A stretch of DNA of 64,000 nucleotides from Candidatus Ichthyocystis hellenicum (GCF_001460935.1 NZ_LN906597.1:420768-484767); one strand, 5' to 3'; shown: positions 44,355 through 54,129, counted from the stretch's first letter. Program-made: numbers and translations. The notes: generated by a model from the letters alone, not told the origin.

Positions 44355-45528
44355 TCCGTTTTCCTATGCTTATTGCAAATTGGCGTGAGCTCTCCAATGA
44401 GTATTTGTCCAATTTAACTTTCAGTTGAGGAAATTGATATTGAAGTTGATTCATATACAAATTCAGATTATCTATAGATGATGTTGTTCCCTCTATATGG
44501 TAGAACCCAGGGTTGTGTATGCTTAATTTTTCAATGAAAATCTGTAAATCATTTTTAGGGTTTATCTTTTCATATATGGATAGCAAATCGAATTTTGACC
44601 TCGTTCTCCATGTCATGATTTCTTTTTCTGTATTTGTTTGTTCTCTCATGTCTGGAGCTGAGTCGGCAATTTGGGTGTTTACTAAAAGAAAGTAGGTTCT
44701 GAGCGCGTAAGGATATAAAAGAGACAGCGCAAGTATGCTTATTGCAATCATGAATGTTATCATTCGTCTTTTGGCTTGTTTTGTGTTATATATTCTGTAA
44801 TGAGGAGGTATGTTTTTTTGCGACAAGGAATTTATTTCGTGAGTAAATGTATTGGGGGTTGCTGTTTCTGGGCTGAGTAGGTAATTATGCTGGTAGTATG
44901 AGATGTGGATAGACTCAACTACTAGTTTGGTCTGTATTTGTAAGAATGACCTCCTAATAAACCATGCTATGCCATCAGTTGATATAGGCGTTGATATTTT
45001 TTCTTGATATGTTTCCACAATATCGCCATTTTTCCAGAAAACAGAGGTCAAGGTGTCTTGTTCTACTATGACGGATAGATGTTGTTCCTTGACGTGACAT
45101 ATACTTAGCCAAGATAAATATATATTTTTAATGTAAAAATTTTTATCGGCCAAGATCTGTGATAGCTCTTTTTCAGCATCGTAGAAGAATATACTCTCTA
45201 TCGGCTCTTTGTAATTTGGAGTGCGGATCTTTTTTTGGTAACTGGTAAGCTTCCTCTTTTGAGACAGGTAAAAACTATCACACCATTGCGGAATTAGTTT
45301 GAAAGTGTTTTTTTCAACTGATGATACCCACGGAATGAAAACTTGCTCTGATAGATCAGCTCCAATGATAATGTCTACTTGACGTGTAGATTCAGATCTT
45401 TCATCTATGAGTTCAGCTAGTAGTTGTGCTAACCCTTGGTTATCTTTCTCATAAATAACATATCTGTCAGTTCCTAGTACATGCGCCATTCTAGATGAAA
45501 TATAAATAGTCATTATATCAGAAGACAC
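44347..45528 (-). CDS. PilM/PilN (GspL/MshI)-like assembly protein
   Basis: A 393-residue protein with a large cytoplasmic part (1-250), one membrane helix (about 252-275, MITFMIAISILALSLLYPYAL) and a periplasmic part. This is the layout of GspL or MshI, which correspond to fused PilM and PilN. The actin-like motifs of PilM are not obvious. The GTG at 45528 overlaps the ATPase stop by 11 bases; ATG 45513 is the alternative. It would recruit the ATPase to the membrane. Confidence 0.6.
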   Translation of the reverse strand: MSSDIMTIYISSRMAHVLGTDRYVIYEKDNQGLAQLLAELIDERSESTRQVDIIIGADLSEQVFIPWVSSVEKNTFKLIPQWCDSFYLSQKRKLTSYQKKIRTPNYKEPIESIFFYDAEKELSQILADKNFYIKNIYLSWLSICHVKEQHLSVIVEQDTLTSVFWKNGDIVETYQEKISTPISTDGIAWFIRRSFLQIQTKLVVESIHISYYQHNYLLSPETATPNTFTHEINSLSQKNIPPHYRIYNTKQAKRRMITFMIAISILALSLLYPYALRTYFLLVNTQIADSAPDMREQTNTEKEIMTWRTRSKFDLLSIYEKINPKNDLQIFIEKLSIHNPGFYHIEGTTSSIDNLNLYMNQLQYQFPQLKVKLDKYSLESSRQFAISIGKRNE

Positions 45529-47152
45529 GGCTAATCTCTTTGATAGTTGTATTTCCAGAATTGAGGGCTTTTATTGCCATGTCTCTTACACTCAGAAATT
45601 TGTTTTCTTTAGCAGCTAATTTGAGCTCAGAAATAGAAGCTCGGTTTATAATTAGATCTCTAATGTGATCGTTTAAAATAATTCCCTCTGCTAGTGCATA
45701 TCGTCCTTTGTATCCAGACCCTCGGCATTGATTACAGCCGATGCTTTTGTATAAAGGGCACGATATGTCATTTATTGATAATCCAATTTGTTCTAATTCA
45801 GTTTCTTCGGGTATATATAATTGCTTACACTGAGGACAAAGATGTTTCACCAGTCTTTGTCCTATCATGCCGTTTAGTGCTGTTGCTAGACTGTAGCTAT
45901 CTATGCCCATGTGAAGAAGGCGACTTAATACATCAAAAATATTATTGGCATGGACCGTTGTTAGGACAAGATGCCCTGTAAGTGCAGCTTGAATTGCAAT
46001 TTGAGCAGTCTCTTGATCTCGTATCTCTCCTACCATTATTATGTCAGGATCATGTCGAAGTATAGATCTTAGCCCTTTGGCAAATGTTAGTCCCTTTTTC
46101 TCGTTTACTGGTATTTGCAACACACCTTTTAATCTGTACTCGACGGGGTCTTCAATCGTGATGATTTTTTGTTCGCTATTGGCTATTTCCGTTAATGAAG
46201 CATATAGAGTGGTTGTTTTTCCGGAACCAGTAGGTCCTGTAACTAAAAACATCCCATATGGTCTTGATCCAAGTATATTAATTATGTCTATGATCTCTGT
46301 TTCTAGCCCCAAACTTTTTAAAGATATTCCAGATTGGTTTGATTTAAATCCACGCTTGTCTAGTATTCGTAGCACAGCATCTTCACCAAAATGGTTGGGC
46401 ATTATTGATACCCTGAAATCAACGTTTTCACCCTTAACACAAGCGCGTAATCTTCCGTCCTGTGGTATTCTTTGCTCAGTTGTATCAAGATTGGATAAAA
46501 TTTTGACACGAGCAATCATTTGTCGAGAAATTTCTAAGTTTTCTAAAAAACCTACTTGTATTAGTGATCCATCGATGCGGAACCTAATTGTCATGCCGCT
46601 TTCATTAGACTCTAGGTGGATATCACTAGCAGATAAAGATAAGGCATCATAAAGAGTGGAATTTAGTGTTCTTACTGTTAAGTTTTGGTCTTCTGTTACC
46701 GAGGACAGTGATAAATTGACTACGTAGCTGTCCTGATCTGTTGCGTGTGGCGAGTCTGATACTATGTCTGTTAGTATACGTAATTCGCTTTCGCACCAGT
46801 GTAAGTAGGATCTCAGGTCGGTTTCTGAAGCAATCAAAATTGAATAATCAGGAAGGTAGTAGTGCACCCAGTTAATTAATTCTCTGTCGAAAGGATTGAA
46901 CAAAATCAATCTCTTTTCTGGTGCTTTTTGAGGTATGCATCCTTTTGAGCAGCATTGAGAAAAGGGAATTTTTTCAAAATCTGGTTCACCGGTTTTTATG
47001 TCATTAAAGACTATTACTTTATATCCAAAAAGATTGCCTATATTATACGCAAATTCATTAGCATCTTTGCTGGTGTACTGGGAATTGATAGACTCCCAGT
47101 CTAATTTTGACAAATTCATGAGTTCGTCAAGATCTATGATCATCTTGTTCAT
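45518..47152 (-). CDS. Assembly/secretion ATPase (GspE/PilB family)
   Basis: A 544-residue extension ATPase powering pseudopilin assembly. Walker A GPTGSGKTTTLYASL, Asp-box TIEDPVEYRLKGVLQIPVNEKKGLTFAKGLRSILRHDPD, Walker B VGEIRD and the His box TGHLVLTTVHAN are intact. A C-terminal zinc motif CPQC...CNQCRGSGYKGR is present. I chose ATG 47152, five bases beyond the platform gene stop; the open frame extends upstream across that gene without support. It is paired in function with PilT, which would reverse it. Confidence 0.93.
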   Translation of the reverse strand: MNKMIIDLDELMNLSKLDWESINSQYTSKDANEFAYNIGNLFGYKVIVFNDIKTGEPDFEKIPFSQCCSKGCIPQKAPEKRLILFNPFDRELINWVHYYLPDYSILIASETDLRSYLHWCESELRILTDIVSDSPHATDQDSYVVNLSLSSVTEDQNLTVRTLNSTLYDALSLSASDIHLESNESGMTIRFRIDGSLIQVGFLENLEISRQMIARVKILSNLDTTEQRIPQDGRLRACVKGENVDFRVSIMPNHFGEDAVLRILDKRGFKSNQSGISLKSLGLETEIIDIINILGSRPYGMFLVTGPTGSGKTTTLYASLTEIANSEQKIITIEDPVEYRLKGVLQIPVNEKKGLTFAKGLRSILRHDPDIIMVGEIRDQETAQIAIQAALTGHLVLTTVHANNIFDVLSRLLHMGIDSYSLATALNGMIGQRLVKHLCPQCKQLYIPEETELEQIGLSINDISCPLYKSIGCNQCRGSGYKGRYALAEGIILNDHIRDLIINRASISELKLAAKENKFLSVRDMAIKALNSGNTTIKEISRVF

Positions 47153-47157
47153 AAGAG

Positions 47158-48345
47158 CTATGTTATTGATCCTGCCAAATCTAATATTGGCATGTACATT
47201 AAGATAAGTATACCCCCTACCATAACACCCAGTACGCTCATTATGATTGGTTCGGCAATTTTGGTTGCTCTGTCGATCCAACGTGAGAAATATTTTTCGT
47301 TAAATATTGCAGATTTGAGCAACATTTTTGGCAAGGATCCGGATTTTTCTCCAATTGAGATAAGTGAAGATGTAATTTGATCGCTTAGATTGTGCTTTTC
47401 TAGAGACGATGATAGCGTATTTCCCTGTTCTACCTCTTCTATGACGAGAAAAAGCTTGTCTTTTTCTTCGTGACAGAGAATATCGTTTGATAGCCGCAGG
47501 GATTGTGGCAAATCGACGCCTGATTCTAAAAGCATGGCAAGTGCCCGGGAAAATCCAGCACGCCTGTATATCGTAAATTTTTCATCTATGAATCTGATGC
47601 TCATTATGCGGGTAAGCAATCTCTTTCTAAATGAAGAGTTTTGTATGATAGCTAAAATGAACAAAACAATAGCAGCTATGCAGCTATTGACGATGATCCA
47701 GTGATTATGTACAAAAGTTCCTATCGTTACTACCACTATTGATGCCCCAGATACTTGGGCAGATCCTTCATTAATGAGCACAGCAAATTTAGGTATGACG
47801 TAGCTTAACAAGAAGAGAATAACCACAGAACCTATTGATAAAATTGTTAATGGATATATGCTGGCTGATTTGATCTTTGTTAAAATTTCATCTACGTTGT
47901 TTCTGTAATCAATATACTTCATGAGAGTTTCATTAAGGTTTCCTGTTTTTTCTGTAGCTCTAACTGAAGCGATTAGGATACCGGAAAAAATATAGGGTTT
48001 TTTTTGCAAAGCAGCGGATAGAGTTGCCCCCTGAGATAAATCTTCTACTATGTCCTGTATTATACGTTTATTATAGGATGATTTTTCTTTAAGACAAAGC
48101 GTTTGCAATCCCTCTTTTAGTGTCAACCCGGCATCTATTAGAGTTAGCAATTCCTCACAGAAGAGACCGACATCAAAGTTTTTTGTCATTTTTTTCGATG
48201 AGTTTTGTTCCTTTGGGGAGGCAATGGAGAGAACCGTTAGTCCTTTCCTTTGGGCATGTAAAACTGCCTCATATTCGGAGGAGGCAAGAACTGTGCTAGT
48301 GTTGATTGAAGATCCAAGTTTGAATTTTATGATGAATGGTTGCAT
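47158..48345 (-). CDS. Inner-membrane platform protein (GspF/PilC)
   Basis: A 395-residue polytopic protein with two GspF repeats. FCEELLTLIDAGLTLKEGL begins the first, and FSRALAMLLESGVDLPQSL begins the second. Three membrane helices lie at about 165-190, 210-235 and 370-392. It forms the platform turned by the ATPase. It starts five bases after the gspG stop. Confidence 0.92.
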   Translation of the reverse strand: MQPFIIKFKLGSSINTSTVLASSEYEAVLHAQRKGLTVLSIASPKEQNSSKKMTKNFDVGLFCEELLTLIDAGLTLKEGLQTLCLKEKSSYNKRIIQDIVEDLSQGATLSAALQKKPYIFSGILIASVRATEKTGNLNETLMKYIDYRNNVDEILTKIKSASIYPLTILSIGSVVILFLLSYVIPKFAVLINEGSAQVSGASIVVVTIGTFVHNHWIIVNSCIAAIVLFILAIIQNSSFRKRLLTRIMSIRFIDEKFTIYRRAGFSRALAMLLESGVDLPQSLRLSNDILCHEEKDKLFLVIEEVEQGNTLSSSLEKHNLSDQITSSLISIGEKSGSLPKMLLKSAIFNEKYFSRWIDRATKIAEPIIMSVLGVMVGGILILMYMPILDLAGSIT

Positions 48346-48350
48346 TTGTC

Positions 48351-48776
48351 CTACTGATAATATATTGCGCGATTAGTGTTTTGGTCACTATTGGTTGCCT
48401 TACCTCCTGTGGAATACAGGTTGAAGTCTTCATCTGATGTTCTTTCATAAATATATCTGTTTCCCCAGGGGTCTGAAGGAATGGCCTTTTTAAGATAAGG
48501 GCCAGACCATGTTTTTAAATTTGCAACATTTTTTTCCAGGGCGTCTAAACCTTCTTCTGTAGAGGGGTAGGTTCCGTTATCTATTCTATAGGCATCTAAT
48601 GCTTCTCCAAACGCTTGCAGTTGGGCTTTAGTTGTTTCACGCTTAGATTTTTCCAATTGAGAAAAATACCGCGGCCCAACGTAAGCAGCTAGCAGACCAA
48701 TGATTACTATGACAACAAGTAACTCAAGAAGTGTGAATCCGGCCCTAGCTTTACTTGATGGATGTTTTTTTGACAT
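48351..48776 (-). CDS. gspG: Major pseudopilin GspG
   Basis: A 141-residue GspG. ARAGFTLLELLVVIVIIGLLAAYVGPRYF has the prepilin cleavage site and Glu+5; KAQLQAFGEALDAYRIDNGTYPSTEEGL and the calcium-loop region SDPWGNRYIYERTSD are typical of T2SS GspG. It has a strong GGAGG ribosome binding site and is the first gene of the operon, as expected for the most abundant subunit. Its T2SS character contrasts with the presence of PilT at the end of the same gene block. Confidence 0.95.
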   Translation of the reverse strand: MSKKHPSSKARAGFTLLELLVVIVIIGLLAAYVGPRYFSQLEKSKRETTKAQLQAFGEALDAYRIDNGTYPSTEEGLDALEKNVANLKTWSGPYLKKAIPSDPWGNRYIYERTSDEDFNLYSTGGKATNSDQNTNRAIYYQ

Positions 48777-48850
48777 ATCGATTTACCTCCGTAACTCAAT
48801 AATGCGCGGTTATGTAATCAATTAATACAAGATCATATACCAGATAACGG

Positions 48851-49276
48851 CTAGATAGCAGGTTTTAATTTAACCAAAATAACTATGGCAACAAGAAGGA
48901 GGGTTGGTATTTCGTTGAATATGCGGTAGAAACGCTCCGAATGTTTATTTTCCTTGCGACGAAATCTGTGCATGAAGATGACACACAACCCGTGATAGCC
49001 GCTCAGCAATAGTACCAGCAACATTTTTGTATGAAACCAATGGTAAGGCCACCAATTTCCAATCCAAGCAGCGTACAGTCCGAAGACCCAGGTGGCTATC
49101 ATGCTTGGCAGGGAAATAATGTTATGTAATCTTCTTTCCATCAGGATGAAGCGATTATGTCCTATGTCATCTGTTGTGGTACTGTGGTACAGGAATAGCC
49201 TCGGCAAGTAAAATAGAGATGACATCCATGCTATGACCGCAATAATGTGGAATGAAACTATGAGTTCGTATTTCAT
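48851..49276 (-). CDS. hemJ: Protoporphyrinogen oxidase HemJ
   Basis: A 141-residue membrane protein with four hydrophobic segments. FHIIAVIAWMSSLFYLPRLF carries the conserved heme-ligand His near the N-terminus, and WFHTKMLLVLLLSGYHG is the second signature. It oxidises protoporphyrinogen IX in bacteria lacking HemG/HemY. It fits with hemE and hemW elsewhere in the window. Eight bases separate it from ruvX. Confidence 0.9.
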   Translation of the reverse strand: MKYELIVSFHIIAVIAWMSSLFYLPRLFLYHSTTTDDIGHNRFILMERRLHNIISLPSMIATWVFGLYAAWIGNWWPYHWFHTKMLLVLLLSGYHGLCVIFMHRFRRKENKHSERFYRIFNEIPTLLLVAIVILVKLKPAI

Positions 49277-49284
49277 GGGTGTGG

Positions 49285-49713
49285 TTATCCTAGGTGTTCA
49301 TTGATAAAAGATTGTAATATTATCTGTGCCGAAACCATATCAACGATGAATTTGTTGTTTTTGTTTATTTTTATTCGTTGTTTCAGGTAAGATTCTGCTT
49401 CCCACGAAGATAAATCTTCTTCGTGAATAAGACATTTAATTTTGCACCTCATTTCTATGTCGACAGCAATCGATCGACAGTGGTCAGCCATCCTTGTGTT
49501 AGAGGAGGGACAGCCAACAACTATCAGCTGAGGCTGCCAAATCTTGATTAAACAATCAAGCTGATCAAGGAACCGATTTTTGTCCGTATGCCTAATGGTC
49601 GTTAACGGAGAGGTTGTTTTGGTTAAAGCATTTCCCAGACATACCCCGGTCCTTTTTAGGCCACAGTCAATTCCAATCATGGTATTGATTTTAGGCAGAT
49701 CAAGCATAAACAT
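49285..49713 (-). CDS. ruvX: RuvX/YqgF-type RNase H-fold nuclease
   Basis: About 142 residues. IGIDCGLKRTGVCLG near the start carries the first catalytic Asp, IVVGCPSSNT is the second motif, and DMVSAQIILQSFI near the end corresponds to the third acidic motif. The usual DERLTT is here EEDLSS, so the protein has diverged. The first ATG is at 49713; an internal Met at 49680 is also possible. It is implicated in 16S rRNA processing and/or junction resolution. yqgE is not next to it. Confidence 0.82.
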   Translation of the reverse strand: MFMLDLPKINTMIGIDCGLKRTGVCLGNALTKTTSPLTTIRHTDKNRFLDQLDCLIKIWQPQLIVVGCPSSNTRMADHCRSIAVDIEMRCKIKCLIHEEDLSSWEAESYLKQRIKINKNNKFIVDMVSAQIILQSFINEHLG

Positions 49714-49852
49714 GGGTTTTGAGCAAGTTGGCAATGGTGAATAGGTTTTCCGTAAAAATCATAGATATTTCAACTTTTTGAAAGTAGATGAGGAAAGTGC
49801 AAAATACCGTTTCCCAGTTCTGGAGTCACTTCAGATTGTTGCAGTATCATTC

Positions 49853-49899
49853 TACCGGTAATGAATGAATTTAATCAATAAAATAAGCAATTACTGGTA
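49853..49899. other. Inverted repeat between ruvX and the TonB-like gene
   Basis: TACCGGTAAT (49853-49862) and ATTACTGGTA (49890-49899) match in nine of ten positions (G-T pair at the other) with a 27-base loop. It lies in a 197-base gap downstream of the TonB-like gene. Neither side has a T-tract, so it is not a standard terminator. Confidence 0.35.
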
Positions 49900-49931
49900 T
49901 TGTCAGAGGAGAACAACATAGTCAGAAAATT

Positions 49932-50804
49932 TTATTCTTTTGCCGGGACGGTTGATTCTTTTCTCGTTCCGCGGGGTTGAAAGTATATCGTACGAGTCAT
50001 ATCAATAGCGAAGTAATCCTTCCTTATCGCGGCAGGAAATGGTTCAGTAGGAAAAGCTCGGCTGATGGTGTCCAAGGCGGATTTATCTAGGGAGCTGATA
50101 CCAGACCCCTTATCTACCTTAATTTTCTCTAGGGTACCATTTTGGCGTATAGATATGGTTACAATTATGCTAAATGGGTGATTAAGGGCATGTTCTGGAA
50201 AGTGTTGAGAGCCTATTCTCTCAATTTTTTCCGCAATTGCATTTGTGTACTCGGCATGAGCTGTTTTTTTTGCGGCAATGCCGATAAATAATCTCTTTTT
50301 TCCGCTTTGTTCTGTTTGCATAAGTTTATGTAATTGTGCTCTCATTGCATTTAGAAGTTTTTTTAGATCTTCCTTTTGGTGGCCATGTCCGTTTTGTTGA
50401 TCATGTGGATGGGGAGATGGAGAGATAAAAAATACACTTATGCTATCGGATCTTGTAATCCAGCGAGCTAGGTTTTCTTTGACGGTTGATGAATTTTCTT
50501 GTTTTCTGTGTAGTCCTTGACTGGTTTTGCGGTCGTAGACGGTGAATGATCGAACAATTTTGTTTTCTTCTGTGGTTGAACCGCCGCCGTGGCTGTTGTT
50601 TTGTGCTTGGAATCGAGCTGTTAGGGGTGTTATGGGGTTACTCATAGTGTTTACTATAAGTGCTTCAATTGAATGAAACCTTTGTTGAGTACTTCCTATG
50701 ACAGCGGTTCCTATGGATAGAAATATTATGTGAGTTGCTATGGAAATAGCTGTTGATAGATGTAGTCTTTTGATACTTGTAAAAAACTTTACCGGTCTTG
50801 GCAT
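49932..50804 (-). CDS. tonB: TonB-family energy transducer
   Basis: A 290-residue protein with one N-terminal membrane helix (about 17-38, STAISIATHIIFLSIGTAVIG). A long low-complexity periplasmic spacer with GHGHQ and Ser/Asn-rich stretches follows, and then the TonB C-terminal domain: FSIIVTISIRQNGTLEKIKVDKGSGISSLDKSALDTI. It would transmit proton-motive energy to outer-membrane receptors. A Pro-Glu/Lys-rich spacer is not prominent. No exbBD are seen here, but tolQR are present at 56.5 kb. Confidence 0.8.
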   Translation of the reverse strand: MPRPVKFFTSIKRLHLSTAISIATHIIFLSIGTAVIGSTQQRFHSIEALIVNTMSNPITPLTARFQAQNNSHGGGSTTEENKIVRSFTVYDRKTSQGLHRKQENSSTVKENLARWITRSDSISVFFISPSPHPHDQQNGHGHQKEDLKKLLNAMRAQLHKLMQTEQSGKKRLFIGIAAKKTAHAEYTNAIAEKIERIGSQHFPEHALNHPFSIIVTISIRQNGTLEKIKVDKGSGISSLDKSALDTISRAFPTEPFPAAIRKDYFAIDMTRTIYFQPRGTRKESTVPAKE

Positions 50805-50908
50805 ATCGGTACTCTGTTTGCAGCGCTGTTGTCTCAGTGTTTCTCATTATTTAACGAGAGAGAGTATATTACTTTTGATATGTATAAGGTTAATCTTGGA
50901 AAGAGGGC

Positions 50909-51370
50909 ATGAGTATTTTATCAGAATTGTTGCCACCAGCTAATGTTTTGGTTGACGTGGAAGTTAATAGCGTCAAAAAGCTATTTGAGTTGATGGGTGT
51001 GTTTTTTGAGAATAGATATAGCTTATCTAAAGATGTTGTATATCAGGCACTGTTTGCTCGGGAAAGGTTAGGGTCAACTATGCTTGCCAAGAGTTCTGGA
51101 TGGGCTATGCCGCATGCTGTTATTACATCTATTTCTGAGGTATTGTGTGGTCTTGTACTGCTCAGAAATTCTATTGTGTTCGATCAAAGAGGTTGGCGGG
51201 CATCAGTTTTTCTGTTTGTCCTTATTCCCCCTTCGTGGCGGGATAGGGTTTCTTGTGTCTATAATGAGTGGCGCCTTTTGTCTGAGCAGAAAGATGTCGT
51301 TGAGACTGTTGAAGGCATGGATAATCCATCTGCTTTGTACCAGTACCTTTTTCACTTTAGTTCCAACTGA
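50909..51370 (+). CDS. ptsN: PTS IIA-like nitrogen regulatory protein PtsN
   Basis: A 153-residue IIA-Ntr domain. LARER-type segment ALFARERLGST and the phosphorylated His in SGWAMPHAVI (about residue 70) are conserved. The protein normally receives phosphate through PtsP and NPr and controls potassium and nitrogen balance; those partners are not in this window. Divergent from the TonB-like gene. Confidence 0.85.
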   Translation: MSILSELLPPANVLVDVEVNSVKKLFELMGVFFENRYSLSKDVVYQALFARERLGSTMLAKSSGWAMPHAVITSISEVLCGLVLLRNSIVFDQRGWRASVFLFVLIPPSWRDRVSCVYNEWRLLSEQKDVVETVEGMDNPSALYQYLFHFSSN

Positions 51371-51380
51371 ATTTTATCTA

Positions 51381-52427
51381 ATGAAGAAATTACGTTCGTG
51401 TGTTGTTTTGGTGTTTCTTTTTTTCATTGCTGGTTGTGATTCAGATAATATTGTTGAGAGGAAATCCTTTGTTTTTGGAACACTGGTAGAAATAATTGTT
51501 TACGGGGTAAATGACAATCAAGCTAATAGAGCTATAGATGAAGTGATGCATGATTTTGATTATCTTCATCATAAATTTCATCCTTGGGATAAAGCAGCCG
51601 GAAGTGAGTTAGTGTTACTTAATGAGCATATCGCTTCTGGCAAACCGCTTAAAGTGTCTGCTGATATGGCATCGATGATTCGTGACATGCAGTATTATGA
51701 ACGAGTGACTCAAGGATTTTTCAACGCAGCTATTGGGCTTATTGTTGATCTGTGGGGTTTTCATGCCTCCCATTTTGTTTCTCATCTGCCGGCTCCCGAG
51801 GATGTAAGTTTTTTGGTTTCCCAAAAGCCGTCTGCGCAAGATTTAGTAATCGATAGCCAAGGGTACGTTCGCTCTAGTAGCCGCTTTGTTTCTTTGGATG
51901 ATGGCGGGTATGCCAAGGGATTGGCTTTGGATAGGGCGGTTGTGATTATGAAGCGCCATCACATCAAAAATTCACTAATCAATATAGGTGGCAATGTCAT
52001 AGCTATGGGCGGTAAGGGTGGGAATGGATGGTTGATTGGCATACGTGATCCGCGTTCTTCTCATGCTTTTGCTGTTATCCAACTTCAGGATGGAGAGGCT
52101 ATTGGTACCTCCGGGGACTATAATCGATCTTTCTACTATAAAGGGGTAAGGTATTGCCATGTCATAAACCCTTTTTCCGGTTATCCGCCTGGTGGGGTTG
52201 AATCAGTAACTGTTTTGATTGAAAAAGGTCGTCGTGCTGGTGTGGAATCGGATGTTATGTCCAAACCGCTGTTTTTATCGCCACCAGCAAGATGGTTAGA
52301 AATGGCTCGATCGTTGGGTATCAAGTTTGCCGTTCGAGTTTACAATGGAAAGTACGAAATGACTTCTGATTTAGCGAAAAGGGCTATATTTATTGATCCC
52401 AAGGTTAGCGTTGTTGACTTGCAGTAA
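51381..52427 (+). CDS. apbE: FAD:protein FMN transferase ApbE
   Basis: A 348-residue lipoprotein: MKKLRSCVVLVFLFFIAGC gives the lipobox Cys at residue 19. The ApbE domain has FVFGTLVEI, FNAAIGLIVDLWGF, SLDDGGYAKGLALDRAV, NSLINIGGNVIAMG and ISGDYN-like IGTSGDYNRSF. It attaches FMN covalently to membrane flavoproteins such as the Rnf/Nqr subunits. The start is ten bases after ptsN; the longer open frame overlaps ptsN and is unlikely. Confidence 0.9.
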   Translation: MKKLRSCVVLVFLFFIAGCDSDNIVERKSFVFGTLVEIIVYGVNDNQANRAIDEVMHDFDYLHHKFHPWDKAAGSELVLLNEHIASGKPLKVSADMASMIRDMQYYERVTQGFFNAAIGLIVDLWGFHASHFVSHLPAPEDVSFLVSQKPSAQDLVIDSQGYVRSSSRFVSLDDGGYAKGLALDRAVVIMKRHHIKNSLINIGGNVIAMGGKGGNGWLIGIRDPRSSHAFAVIQLQDGEAIGTSGDYNRSFYYKGVRYCHVINPFSGYPPGGVESVTVLIEKGRRAGVESDVMSKPLFLSPPARWLEMARSLGIKFAVRVYNGKYEMTSDLAKRAIFIDPKVSVVDLQ

Positions 52428-52500
52428 TATATGGGTCTGCGGAAAATGGTAACATTTTGCTTAAATATAGTATTTGCTACAGAGCTTGGGGTTATTTTTT

Positions 52501-53277
52501 GTGGAGCGTATTTTGAAGCCATCTCATAATGTTGATTGCATTGAGTTTAGGGGGTCTTCTTTAACGGTTGTGACCGCTGTTTTGAAGACTACTGATGTTG
52601 TGTCTTTGGAATCGTCGCTTGTTCGTAGGTTATCGAAAATTCCGGACTTTTTTTCGGATGAACCGACAATCATTGATACATCACGTATTGACTATCAAAC
52701 TGATATTAATTGGTCTGCTATCGTAAGGTTGTTATGTTCTCATGGGCTAAAACCATTTGCTGCAAAAAGTGTTCATCCTAGTCATTGTGTTTCAGCTGTT
52801 CGTGCTGGTCTTTCTGTTATAGGAAATGATTCAGATACTAAGGACTTTATCAAAGATCAGAGTCGAAATGACAGTGAGGTGGGAGTTAATACGACGGTAT
52901 TAGGTTCTACCAATGACCGTGATCTTGTTGTGGAGAGTTTATCTATAAATTATCCAGTTAGGTCAGGGCAGCAAATTTATCACAGGGGAGATATTGTTGT
53001 TTTGAATGTCGCTAGTTCAGGTTCTGAGCTTATTTCCGATGGTACTATTCACGTTTATGCACCCTTGCGAGGACGGGCTTTGGCTGGTGCATCTGGAAAT
53101 GTTGCCGCTATGATATTTACAACATGTTTTGAAGCAGAACTAGTTGCTATTTCCGGTGTATATAGGAATTTTGAAAATGGTATTCCCCCCCAGATAATGT
53201 CAAAACCGGTAAAAGTTTCTTTGGTTCAAAAAAATCGTGACGGTCACGATATTTCAATTGACGTACTGACAAATTAA
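52501..53277 (+). CDS. minC: Septum-site inhibitor MinC
   Basis: About 258 residues. The N-terminal FtsZ-inhibiting domain begins IEFRGSSLTVV. A linker of about 45 residues leads to the C-terminal beta-helix with LVVESLSINYPVRSGQQIYHRGDIVVLN, GSELISDGTIHVYAPLRGRALAGASGN, typical of MinC. I prefer GTG 52501, close after TTGGGG, over the TTG at 52474. It is first in the minCDE operon. Confidence 0.9.
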   Translation: MERILKPSHNVDCIEFRGSSLTVVTAVLKTTDVVSLESSLVRRLSKIPDFFSDEPTIIDTSRIDYQTDINWSAIVRLLCSHGLKPFAAKSVHPSHCVSAVRAGLSVIGNDSDTKDFIKDQSRNDSEVGVNTTVLGSTNDRDLVVESLSINYPVRSGQQIYHRGDIVVLNVASSGSELISDGTIHVYAPLRGRALAGASGNVAAMIFTTCFEAELVAISGVYRNFENGIPPQIMSKPVKVSLVQKNRDGHDISIDVLTN

Positions 53278-53317
53278 CTGTTTTGAACAATTTTTGTGTT
53301 GAGGTGAAGGAGATATT

Positions 53318-54127
53318 GTGGCTCAGATTGTTGTTGTCACTTCAGGTAAGGGTGGTGTTGGTAAGACGACAACCAGTGCAAGTTTTGCTTCTGGTTTGGC
53401 ACTGAAAGGTCATAAAACGGTAGTTATTGACTTTGATGTTGGATTGCGTAATCTAGACTTGCTGATGGGTTGTGAGCGTCGAGTTGTATACGACTTTGTT
53501 AATGTAATTAATAAGGAGGCTACCTTATCTCAAGCATTAATTAAAGATAAGTATTGCCCTGATCTCTATATACTTCCTGCTTCACAGACACGGGACAAAG
53601 ACGCATTGACAGAGGACGGGGTTCAGCGGGTCTTGGAGGAGTTATCTTCGATGGGTTTCGGGTACATCGTGTGTGATTCTCCCGCTGGAATTGAGCATGG
53701 TGCCGTTATGGCGTTGCGATTTGCGGAGATTGCCATAATTGTTACCAATCCAGAAATTTCTTCTGTGCGTGATTCCGACAGAATTTTGGGGATTTTGCAG
53801 GCTAAATCCAAAGAAAGTAATGGTGAGCCAGTAAAAGAGTATTTGCTGGTTACTCGCTACAATGTTAAGCGAGCAGAGTCAGGAGAGATGTTGAGCTTTT
53901 CTGATGTTCAGGAGATTCTGAGAATTCCGCTTATCGGTGTAATTCCAGAGTCGGAAGTTGTTCTTCAAGCTTCGAATCAAGGCAAGCCCGTTATTCATAT
54001 GGCGGAGCATGATAGCTCTCAGGCCTATCGTGATTTGGTTGATCGTTTTTTAGGAGAGGATCGTCCGCTAAGGTTTGTATCAGCCGAGAAACAGGGATTG
54101 TTGAAGAGAATATTCGGAGGGAGGTAG
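53318..54127 (+). CDS. minD: Septum-site ATPase MinD
   Basis: A 269-residue membrane-binding ParA/MinD ATPase. It starts at GTG with [17 protein letters not shown] (deviant Walker A), [23 protein letters not shown], and [15 protein letters not shown]. The C-terminal amphipathic helix [11 protein letters not shown] binds the membrane. Between minC (40 bases) and minE (two bases). Confidence 0.97.
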   Translation: MAQIVVVTSGKGGVGKTTTSASFASGLALKGHKTVVIDFDVGLRNLDLLMGCERRVVYDFVNVINKEATLSQALIKDKYCPDLYILPASQTRDKDALTEDGVQRVLEELSSMGFGYIVCDSPAGIEHGAVMALRFAEIAIIVTNPEISSVRDSDRILGILQAKSKESNGEPVKEYLLVTRYNVKRAESGEMLSFSDVQEILRIPLIGVIPESEVVLQASNQGKPVIHMAEHDSSQAYRDLVDRFLGEDRPLRFVSAEKQGLLKRIFGGR

Positions 54128-54129
54128 CT

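Noticed and set aside
51084-51380. N-terminal extension of apbE overlapping ptsN
   Set aside because: The extension is in another frame of ptsN, and the lipoprotein signal with its Cys at residue 19 from ATG 51381 gives a far better start.
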